A stretch of DNA of 64,000 nt from Notospermus geniculatus (taxonomy: Eukaryota > Nemertea > Pilidiophora > Heteronemertea > Lineidae): assembly GCA_002633025.1 (NCBI GenBank), contig NMRB01000153.1:455581-519580 (forward strand), read 5' to 3'. Below the pieces are notes generated by a model. That model saw only the letters and a list, made by a program, of their open reading frames with translations, was not told the origin of the DNA and searched no databases. Numbering within the stretch: position 1 is the first letter of the stretch; the number at the start of each line of letters is the position of its first letter. The position numbers and the translations under genes are program-made. This document shows, in pieces, positions 49,763-59,174 of this stretch.

Positions 49763-52700
49763 TCAGAAAGAACGCTTGATCAACCAAGAGAGTGACAATG
49801 CTATAATGAAATTGACAAAATCTCCACGATTCATCATCCCTCCACAGCACATCGACGTGAATCTCGCGATACCGGCCGACCTGAATCTCGCGATACCGGC
49901 CGACCTGAATCTCGCGATACCGGCCGACCTGTATCTCGTGATACCGGTCACGTGACTCCAGGTACCATTGTTAGGGGCGGGTTCGACCCCCAGTATTGCA
50001 CACATCAGCTGGTAGATGTCAACTGAGTTGATCTTTGGTTGTCTTGCACCTTTGAGGAAATCTGAAAGAAATGGTAGCTTGTTGTAAAACATACCTTGGA
50101 GAAGGAAACAAATGGGAAGTAGAGTAGGCCTTCTTTTCTGTGGATCATTCGATCAGCCTACCTGGTCCAAGCCCGAGAAAGATACCCTGCATACCGATAG
50201 TCTCTGGTGGGAAGCCGTGGCCGCCTCTCTTCGATGTTCGATTCCTTTTCTGCAAGATACATGGGCCCGATTTTCGTAAGAATTCAAAATCAATGTTAAA
50301 TTTACATTGCATCTCATGTTAATAAATGTAGAATCAAAAGCGTCTGTGAGTTCAGTTTCGTGCAATCAATTAAAACAGAGTAGGCTATAGAATGACGGTA
50401 GACAGTCCTTTAGAATACATTTATTTGGCCAGTTCCTCAGCTAAAACCTAGCGTCCACTAGGGCGCGGACAAGACGCGGAACGCAAATTTAGTGAATCCG
50501 CAGTCATTCGGCAACCTCTCCGCATATTCTTGAATAGGACTTGATGCGGAAGCAATGCCGAAATGACACATTTGCTTCCCGAACCATTCCTAATGTTGTC
50601 GGCGCTCTAGTGGACGCCACCCATAATGAGACATCGAGTTGACTGCGGAGCTGTTGTTACAGTGTCTCCATCTATTGGCCAGTTCGTTACGTGCTAGTGT
50701 CGAAAGTCCTGTTCTTACCATTTTGAAGCTACAGGAGACATAGTAACCATCATCAGCATAGAACAAGACAGGGGCGATGCGGCGGTCGTGTTTATAGTGA
50801 TACCGCTCTGGGAAATCTTCCTTCAGAAAGACATTGAGTCGGGGGTCTGCCTTCTTTACTCTGTCGTAAATCTGAAATACAGCCAATTAAAGGAACAGGA
50901 ATTACATTAATACACGACACGTGTGCACGTGATATAATGCACCAAATTATGGGTCATATACATGTAGGCCTAAGCACAGAGGAACTACTTTTTGTCGTTT
51001 TGACGTCACAACATGGCCGCTGTGGTTGGCAGGGACACCAATATCATGGGATCTCTGATTGGACAATGAGTTGACTGGAATTCATGACGTCTGATTCACT
51101 TCGGCCTCATCATCATGGTTTAATCTTTACCAATGGAATGTACTCGGGGTCCTTTGGATAAATCAACTGAGTTGATCTTTGGTTGTCTTGCACCTTTGAG
51201 GAAATCTGCAAGAAATGGTAGCTTGCTGTAAACATACCTTGGAGAAGGAAACAAATGAGAAGTAGAGTAGGCCTTCTTTTCTGTGGATCCTTCGATCAGC
51301 CTACCTGGTCCTAGCCCGAGAAAGATCCCCTGCATGCCGAGAGTCTCTGGTGGGAAGCCGTGGCCGCCTATCTTCGATGTTTGGTTCCTTTTCTGCAAGA
51401 TACAAGGACCCGATTTTCGTAAGAATTCAAAATCAATCTTATTACATTGCATCTCATGTTAATAAATGTAGAATCAAAAGCGCCTGTGAGTTCAGTTTTG
51501 GAAAATCAATTAAAACAGAGTAGGCTATAGAATGACGGTAGACAATCACAGATTATTTGGCCAATTCCTCAGCCAATGTGCCATCGAGTTGTCTGCGGAG
51601 CTGTTGTTGCAGTGTCTCCATCTATTGGCCAGTTCGATACGTGCTACGGCGAAAGTCCTGTTCTTACCATTTTGAAGCTACAGGAGACATAGTAACCATC
51701 ATCAGCATAGAACAACACAGGGGCGATGCGGCGGTCGTGTTTATAGTGGTAACGCTCTGGGAAATCTTCCTTCAGGAAGACATTGAGTCGGGGGTCTGCC
51801 TTCTTTACTCTGTCGTAAATCTGAAATACAGCCAAAGGAACAGGAATTACATTATACACGACACGTGTGCACGTGTTCTAAGCACAGAGGAACTACTTTT
51901 TATCTTTTTGACGTCACAACATGGCCGCTGTGGTTGGCAGGGACACCAATATCATGGGATCTCTGATTGGACAATGAGTTGACTGGAATTCATTACGTCT
52001 GATTCACTTCGGCCTCATCGTCATGGTTTAATCTTTACCAATGGAATGTACTCGGGGTCCTTTGGATAAATCCCGTAATCCAGGCACCATTTAACTGCCG
52101 TATTCCATTCCTCTTCTGTGAAATTGGCAGCCACATGTATGAGGGGATGCTTGATTGGCGTCATGCCGTGGTCAGACACCAAGATCACGTTTGTCTCACT
52201 GTCCAGGTTCCGGGCTTTGAGGCCATCAACGAAGAATTTGACCTCCCTGTCGTAGGCCAGGACGGTCTCGTTCATTTCTTCAGAAAATGGTCCGTATCTA
52301 TGACCAACTCTGTCCGATTCCTCCACATATATACCTATCGGAAGACAAGACATGATGTGCCAGGAATAATCAGGGAGGAAAGCTGGGATTAAAATGTTGA
52401 GTAATTCAGATCACTCTCCGCGGAAGAAAAGTGTAACCCCTCCCCCCCCCCCGAATCAATTGCTTTTTCAGTCCATTCTCTATAGAACCCCCCCCCCCCC
52501 CGAATCAATTGCTTTTTCAGTCCATTCTCTATAGACACCATCGTAAACAGGAAGTCGTCATTCAGTCGGTCGCCTAACTGATGCCAGTCCCTTACCAATG
52601 AAGTCAAAGCCTTGTTGTAAGTCATCAAGGGTTTTATTGAGGGCATAGTGGATGTAGGTCCGGTTCGGCCAGTACCAGTACTCATCACAGATTTCAGGGG

Positions 52701-54879
52701 TCACATTACGAATGCTGATCTCACAACCTGGCCAATAGTACAAGGCACTCTTCTTACCCTGAAGTGAAACAAATGAGACCATCCAGGAGACTTTACATAG
52801 TACATAGTTCCATCGTCCAATAGTTCCATCGTCTTGATTTTACTAGGAACATCGTTATTAAATATTTAACAAAGATTGTAAAATTCACGTCACTATTCGG
52901 CCGCAAGGTTTCCTCCGTCAGTGACTCGATCGCAGGTTGGCATTCGTAACGTCATCAAAGACTTCGCACCAATCCTCGGTGGGTGACCATTCTTCATAAT
53001 GCATCGTGTAGAAATCGGCTAACCTCTTCCTACACTCTGCAGCAAGCAGCCAGATTCCGTGTTCAACGCTTTGGGATTTTCTCGTGCGCCCAATCAGAAG
53101 CCTCGTTTCTTCGTCGTTCACGGAAGAAAAAATATCAATTATGTCATTTCATCAAATTTTGATTGGTCAACGTCATTACCGGCACGTGGGTCGGTGCAAG
53201 CTTTGCCGTGATTAGTTGCTATTTTTGGGACCGGGGACTAATCCGTTGAACACGGAATGTGGTTTCCTTGCGTGAAGGGCAAGGGAGGAGAAGCCGAGTC
53301 CTTACCTAAACTCAGTGAAGATGAGGGTGACGTCACCAAACGACAACGATCATGAAACACTTTGATTTGAACGAAAGTCAACACATCTGTCGTCACCCTC
53401 ATAGCTTATCGACTGAATACAAACGAATGTTCTTTTGTTGTGGTCACCCACATGGGTTCTCCATTAAATACAAATGTTTACCTGTTTTGTTGCCGTCACC
53501 CACATGGGTTCTCCATTGAATACAAATGTTTACCTGTTTTGTTGCCGTCACCCACATGAATTTTGATAGGTCAACGTCATTACCGGGAACACGTCATGCA
53601 CGTGGGTCGGTACAAGCTTTGCCGTGATTGGTTGCTATTTTTGGGACCGGGAAATCCGTTGAACACGGAATGTGGTTTCCTTGCGTGAAGGTCAAGGGAG
53701 GAGAAGCCGAGTCCTTTTACCTAAACTCGGTGAAGATGTGGGTGACGTCAACAAACGAAAACGATCATGAAACACTTTGATTTGAACGAAAGTCAACACA
53801 TGTGTCATCACCCTCATAGCTTATCGACTGAATACAAACGAATGTACTTTTGTTGTGGTCACCCACATGGGTTCTCCATTGAATACAAATGTTTACCTGT
53901 TTTGTTGCCGTCACCCACATGGGTTGTCCATTGAATACAAATGTTTACCTGTTTTGTTGCCGTCACCCACATGGGTTCTCCATTGAATACAAATGTTTAC
54001 CTGTTTTGTTGCCGTCACCCACAAGGGTTCTCCATTGAATACAAATGTTTACCTGTTTTGTTGCCGTCACCCACATGGGTTCCCCGTCGTTGTAGAAATG
54101 GCTGTGGCTGTACTTAGGATTCCGTGCACTCCACCATGTCTCCTTGTACTTGGGGTCATAAAACCTATTGCTGACCAAGCCATGGCTTTCGGCGTACAAA
54201 CCTGCATGTATTGCGACGAAAAATGAACGATTTCCAAACATTTACGATGTCTTTGTTCTAAATAAGGGCAGAGCGAAGTTGTGAATTTAGGAAGAGATTT
54301 CACAATCTCGAGGTACATGTATATTGAATGGTCTGCATTTGAAAACAATGCAGTACAGCATCCAATTGGAATCAATGGCTTCAGTGGGTTTTGAAGTCAG
54401 TGCAGGCAAAATGCATGTGTCTCGTAGCGCCAGTGCGGACAATGAAAGTGTCTCGAAATGTCAGTGTAGAAAATGCAAATGTCTCAGCAGGTAGGCCTAG
54501 GGACAGCTCTGAATGGTTCCAAGGAAGACGATATCTTGGCTGACAAAATTCCACATTACTGGAAGGATGCATCCAAAACAAATCGCCCATCACTCGTATC
54601 ATCATAATTCCATTTTCAAAGAGAGATCTCCAACTCACCCGTCATGATGGTGTAGTACTGTGGATAGGACAGTGTCGGAAAAGCCATGGTCATCTGCTCC
54701 ACCCAGGCGCCATTGGTCATGAACTCGGTGAAGCCTTCTAATCCTGGAATCTTCAAGTAATCCCAGCGGAAACCGTCAAAAAGGATGAGCACGACCTTGT
54801 TGGGGGTTTGACCTTGTGCCATCAACCCCGCCAGGAAGGTGAGAATTCCAACCGAAAGAATAGGTCCGAGTCCGCCCAT
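49763..54879 (-). CDS. enpp6-like: ENPP6-like ectophosphodiesterase, copy A
   Basis: Predicted secreted or GPI-anchored enzyme of the ectonucleotide pyrophosphatase/phosphodiesterase family; vertebrate ENPP6 cleaves choline from glycerophosphocholine-type substrates. Exons in transcript order: 1, 54639-54879; 2, 54053-54201; 3, 52596-52758; 4, 52039-52334; 5, 51668-51820; 6, 51305-51392; then a second intact pair 5', 50719-50871 and 6', 50162-50249; and 7, 49763-50061. Splicing 1-2-3-4-5-6-7, or using 5'-6' instead, keeps frame and gives 462 residues. Seen: signal peptide, LFDGFRWDY (metal Asp), FPTLSYPQYYTIMTG (Ser nucleophile as in ENPP6), YYWPGCE, VGHRYGP and VSDHGMT metal sites, GGHGF. 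Exon 7 carries an in-frame 24-residue insertion of octapeptide repeats. A hybrid exon lies between the cassettes. The gene looks functional if the hybrid is skipped. Confidence 0.85.
49859..49942 (-). repeat. In-frame 24-bp repeat in exon 7 of copy A
   Basis: Three extra 24-bp units plus the ancestral copy encode RYRSAGIA, RFRSAGIA, RFRSAGIA, RF on the minus strand, just before the C-terminal hydrophobic tail. Copy B has no extra units at the same place (GITRFTLMCC), so the expansion is specific to copy A. Confidence 0.9.
50447..50622. repeat. MITE-like insertion in the duplicated intron 5' of copy A
   Basis: GCGTCCACTAGGGCGC at 50451 is mirrored by GCGCTCTAGTGGACGC ending at 50617. The paralogous introns (about 51575 in copy A, about 56680 in copy B) read straight from CCTCAGCCAATG to the conserved CATC and lack the element. 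This is another filled/empty pair. Confidence 0.7.
51131..51205 (-). pseudogene. Hybrid exon: head of exon 7 fused to tail of exon 4
   Basis: The high-coordinate part (about 51165-51205) is the start of exon 7 with its acceptor (FLKGARQPKINSVD). The low-coordinate part (51131-51164) is the last 34 bp of exon 4 with its GTAAAG donor. The join has TC in common between both parents. Total length is 75 nt and it would enter exon 5' in the wrong phase, so inclusion would break the protein. It is the scar of an unequal tandem duplication of the exon 4-to-7 interval. Confidence 0.85.
52442..52537. repeat. Tandem repeat with poly-C in intron 3 of copy A
   Basis: Two units, each a poly-C tract followed by GAATCAATTGCTTTTTCAGT and CCATTCTCTATAGA. 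A diverged single unit is seen after the gap in copy B (about 57152-57200). Confidence 0.8.
53154..53900. repeat. About 415-bp tandem duplication in intron 2 of copy A
   Basis: ATTTTGATTGGTCAACGTCA at 53154 recurs at 53569 and the homology runs through the shared TGGTTTCCTTGCGTGAAGG and ACACTTTGATTTGAACGAAA blocks. Each half ends in units of the exon 2-derived minisatellite. Confidence 0.8.
53860..54052 (-). repeat. Exon 2-derived 52-bp minisatellite with splice donors, copy A
   Basis: On the minus strand each unit repeats the end of exon 2 (encoding EPMWVTATKQ) followed by the donor GTAAAC. Units begin right after the true donor (54052) at about 53996, 53944 and 53891; two more lie near 53530 and 53478. 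One unit adds 52 nt, so use of a downstream donor shifts frame except after three units. Confidence 0.85.
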
Positions 54880-55430
54880 GGTGAGCGATCCAATGGTGAT
54901 GAATGATGATTAGGCCTACCCCTGTGTTTGTAATTATACAACATGTAGGCCAACTGACCGGATAATCAGTATTGACGGTGGCCATCTTCATTAAATCAAA
55001 TTTGATTCAAAAACTATTGCAATGCACACATCAAGCAGTCTGGCAGGACAGACCTCATTCAAACATCGGGTGACGGTAGAAGTAAAGGTAGGCCGCTAAC
55101 CTATCACCCTATCTTTTGCGATGAAAAGAAGCCAGCAATGTCAGGGATTGTACAACTCTATGACTGCTTACTTTATAAGGAAATTAACATATTTTTACCG
55201 GTGAAAAATGTGGGTTTCAATAAGATTACAACAGCGGATAAGGCGGCAGCCACACGTCCTGCAGCTCGCTCGGAAAAGATGTGCGCAGCGACTCCGATCG
55301 TCCGTCTCCAAAGTTCGCGTTATCCACCCTCTCCAGCGGTTGGACTTGGAGCATCTCATCACGTGGATGATAAAGAACACTCCGATTGAAAGCCTCGACA
55401 ACAGACCCGCTTGCAGCACTGTTTGACCAA
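54880..55430. repeat. 5'-flank of ENPP copy A, homologous to 63346-63905
   Basis: The upstream sequence of copy A matches that of copy C, with a shared GTATAATTA AT-rich box about 55-60 bp above the ATG (minus strand), a shared CACCATGG start context and a shared block at 55138-55400. That block stays open in several frames on both strands in both copies, but no protein family is recognised. A TATA-like role of the AT-rich box is inferred. Confidence 0.7.
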
Positions 55431-55916
55431 TCAGAAGACTGGATACGGCCTCTACGATGGCTGAATATGCAAATACGGGCAGAGTGTTGTCCAATCGTTG
55501 AGAACTTTCAGCGCACCACGTCAAGGCCAATAAGGGCAGTGTCTTCTGATAGATGGAACTACTTTATAAAATGCAAGCTATTACCACGAATATTGACTCT
55601 AATGTTTGACGGCAAAAAGTCACCAGGATTTCAATTTTATGGAAGTGGCACAGTGAATCGAGGTCGGCGACTGTGGCGAAGATATAGGGGGCCTAGGTGT
55701 GACATCAACGACTGGGATAGCTGATGACATAGATTTGTCACTGTAGTCCGACCAGACCGATTCAGGACGAAATGGGACAAACTTTAACAGTTACTGTATA
55801 GCCTATACTGCTTTTGTCACCAGGTGGCAGCTCCTTCCCTCATTCCGGTAAAATCATCAAATGTTCTCTATATGCCATTAGTATTGTAGGTCTATCCTTG
55901 TATTGTAACCTCTTGA
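55425..55916. repeat. 3'-flank of ENPP copy B, homologous to 49290-49762
   Basis: See the copy A flank. It directly adjoins the 5'-flank block of copy A, so duplicated units abut with almost no unique spacer. Confidence 0.8.
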
Positions 55917-58579
55917 TCAGAAAGAACGCTTGATCAACCAAGAGAGTGACATTGCTATAATGAAGTTGACAAAATCTCCACGATTCATCACCCCTCCACA
56001 GCACATCAACGTGAATCTCGTGATACCGGTCACGTGACTCCAGGTGCCATTGTTGGGGGCGGGTTCGACCCCCAGTATTGCACACATCAGCTGGTAGATG
56101 TCAACTGAGTTGATCTTTGGTTGTCTTGCACCTTTGAGGAAATCTGCAAGAATTGGTAGCTTGTTGTAAAACACGACCTTGGCAATGCAGGATGCCTCCT
56201 GCGTATCTGAATATGTACGTATGGTCATTCTCAAATTCATAGTTATCTGTTTCAAGAGCTATAGCTAGGAGGCTCTAGGTACAATAGCAAGCAGCAAGCC
56301 TAATTGGTATCACGCAATCGTCGTTTTTTTTTCGTGAAAAGTCGACCTTGGAGAAGGAAACAACAGAGAAGTAGAGTAGGCCTCTTTTCTGTGGATCCTT
56401 CGATCAGCCTACCTGGTCCTAGCCCGAGAAAGATTCCCTGCATGCCGAGAGTCTCTGGTGGGAAGCCGTGGCCGCCTAACTTCGATGTTTGATTCCTTTT
56501 CTGCAAGATACATGGGCCCGATTTTCGTAAGAATTCAAAATCAATGTTAAATTTACATTGCATCTCATGTTAATAAATGTCAAAAGCTTCTGTTAGTTAT
56601 TTGTACAATCAACTAAAACAGAGTAGGCCACAGAATTTGGTAAGTGATCACCAAATTATTTCGCCAGTTCCTCAGCCAATGAGCCATCTAGTTGACTGCG
56701 GAGCTGTTGTTGCAGTGTCTCCATCTATTGGCCAGTTCGATACGTGCTAGTGTTGAAAGTCCTGTTCTTACCATATGGAAGCTACAGGAGACATAGTAAC
56801 CATCATCAGCATAGAACAACACAGGGGCGATGCGGCGGTCGTGTTTATAGTGATACCGCTCTGGGAAATCTTCCTTCAGAAAGACATTGAGTCGGGGGTC
56901 TGCCTTCTTTACTCTGTCGTAAATCTGAAATACAGCCAAAGGAACAGGAATTACATTATACACGACACATGTGCACGTGATGCACTAGATTACTTGTCAT
57001 GTAGGCCTGAGCACTGAGGAACTACTTTTTATCTTTTTGACGTCACAACATGGCCGCTGTGGTTGGCAGGGACACCAATATCATGGGATCTCTGATTGGA
57101 CAATGAGTTGACTGGAATTCATGACGTCTGATTCACTTCGGCCCATAATNGACCCCCCGCCCGCCTTCCCCCATCAAAATGCTTTTTCGGTCCATTCACA
57201 GGACATCAACGTGTACAGGAAGTCGTCGTTCAATCAATCAACTGAATGAATGTCAGTCCTTTACCAATGAAGTCAAAGCCTTGTTGTAAGTCATCAAGGG
57301 TTTTATTGAGGGCATAGTGGATGTAGGTCCGGTTCGGCCAGTACCAGTACTCATCACAGATTTCAGGGGTCACATTACGAATGCTGATCTCACAACCTGA
57401 CCAATAGTACAAGGCACTCTTCTTACCCTGAAGTGAAACAAATGAGACCATCCAGCAGACTTTACATACATGAAAGGCGAAATAGTTCCATCGTCTTGAT
57501 TTTACTAGGAACATCGTTATTAAATATTTAACAAAGATTGTAAAATTCACGTCACTATTTGCGGCCATACCTCGATCCGTCAGTGACTCGATCGCTGGTT
57601 GGCGTTCGTGACGTCATCAAAGACTTCGCACCAATCCTCGGTGGTTGGCCGTCACCAAACGACAACGATCATGAAACACTTTGATTTGAACGAAAGATCA
57701 CCCTCATAGGTTCTCCATTGAATACAAACAAATGTTTACCTGTTTTGTTGCTGTCACCCACATGGGTTCCCCGTCGTTGTAGAAATGGGTGTGGTTGTAC
57801 TCAGGGTTCTCAGCAAACAACCAGGGCTCTTTGTACTTGGGGTCATAAAAACTATTACCGACCAAGCCATGGCTTTCGGCATACAAACCTATTACGACGA
57901 GAAATGAATGACTTCCAAACATTTGTGATCCCTTTGTTCTAAATAAGGGCAGAACGAAATCGTGAATTTAGGAAGAGATTTCACAATCTCAAAGTATAAT
58001 GAATTGTCTGCATTTGAAAACAATGCAGTAGGCCTACAGCATTCCGAATTCTACCTTGGAATTGATCGCTCCAGTGGGTTTAGAAGTCGTGCAGGCAAAA
58101 TGCATTTGTCTCTTGGGCCAGTGCGCGGACAATGAAAAAGTGTCTCGAAATGTCAGTGCAGAAAAATGCAAATGCCTCGGCAGGTAGGCCATCCAAGGGA
58201 CAGCTTGGTTCCAAGGTATCGATATCTCGGCTGACAAAAACTCCTTTACTGGGAGGATGGCGCCAGTTGCATTCAAAACCAATCGCCCACCACTCGTATC
58301 ATCATGATGCAGTTTTCAAAGACAGATCTCCAACTCACCCGTCATGATGGTGTAGTACTGTGGATAGGACAGTGTCGGAAAAGCCATGGTCATCTGCTCC
58401 ACCCAGGCGCCATTGGTCATGAACTCGGTGAAGCCTTCTAATCCTGGAATCTTCAAGTAATCCCAGCGGAAACCGTCAAAAAGGATGAGCACGACCTTGT
58501 TGGGGGTTTGATACTGTGCCATCAACCCCGCAAAAAGGCAGAGGGTCACGAGAGAGAACGCGCGAACAAAAAGACCCAT
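55917..58579 (-). CDS. enpp6-like: ENPP6-like ectophosphodiesterase, copy B (exon 4 in gap)
   Basis: Same family and role as copy A. Exons: 1, 58339-58579; 2, 57740-57888; 3, 57265-57427; 5, 56772-56924; 6, 56413-56500; 7, 55917-56143. Lengths of exons 1, 2, 3 and 5 equal those of the other copies (241, 149, 163, 153 nt), and exon 6 (88 nt) equals that of copy A. Exon 4 (296 nt expected, with VGHRYGP and VSDHGM metal sites) is absent, but a one-base N at 57150 sits exactly between intron 3 and intron 4 sequence. With a normal exon 4 the protein would be 438 residues. The start is the ATG at 58579 (MGLFVRAFSLVTLCLF), equal in position to the starts of A and C. The tail (FVNFIIAMSLSWLI) is hydrophobic, compatible with GPI attachment. 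Exons are intact; it is not called a pseudogene. Confidence 0.8.
57150..57150. other. One-base assembly gap replacing ENPP copy B exon 4
   Basis: The left side (TCTGATTCACTTCGGCC) matches intron 4 of copy A and the right side (CCCC ... GCTTTTTCGGTCCATTC) matches intron 3. In copy A those two points lie about 420 bp apart and bracket exon 4. Confidence 0.85.
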
Positions 58580-58639
58580 TTTCCCTCCAGCTGTCAACCT
58601 CATCTGACTTGAGGTCAAAACATTAACCAAACTTAGCAA

Positions 58640-59174
58640 ATTACATGTATTTACATTGAGGTCATTTTAGGAATACAATCGTCATTTGTCTATTTAGAAA
58701 ACACCCAGTCGAATAAAGTGCCTTTTACCATAAATTGGGCCATGCAGAAGTGGTACCTACATATCACCATGTTACCAAACAATCAGTATATGAGACTGAC
58801 CCCCGACAAATATTCTGAACGACTTGTGTAGCTGTCAATCATCATTTGCTCTCTGATCTATATGTAATTGTAGGCTAGTTTTTTCGTTTCCAATCCTCTG
58901 AACTTTCAATTGCCATCAATCAAGGTCACATCAAGGGCAGACAAGAGACCCGTTCAGCCCTCGCATCGCTTTGATGATATAGTCGATATCGCAACAATGG
59001 TAATTGAAACTTCAACCACTTCTCTTGCCACTCACTCGGTGGTAGGCCTATACCTGACATTGCATAGGCCTACATCAGGTGAGATTACACAGCGTCAAGG
59101 AAGACATGCACGCCATCGTCCACTGGAACATTCCCACGAAATATAAAATGTAACCGCGAGAATAATCTTTGGCG
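58640..59174. other. Spacer between ENPP copies B and C
   Basis: It holds the upstream region of copy B (different from that of A and C) and the downstream region of copy C. No gene is recognised. Confidence 0.5.

Noticed and set aside
51120-51452. A single 110-codon exon joining exon 6, intron 6 and exon 7 of ENPP copy A
   Set aside because: It reads through a real donor (GTAGG after GLGPG) and acceptor; the fused tail is the out-of-frame exon 4 remnant.
55917-58579. Calling ENPP copy B a pseudogene because exon 4 is missing
   Set aside because: The missing exon coincides with an assembly gap, and all visible exons are intact with correct lengths and splice sites.
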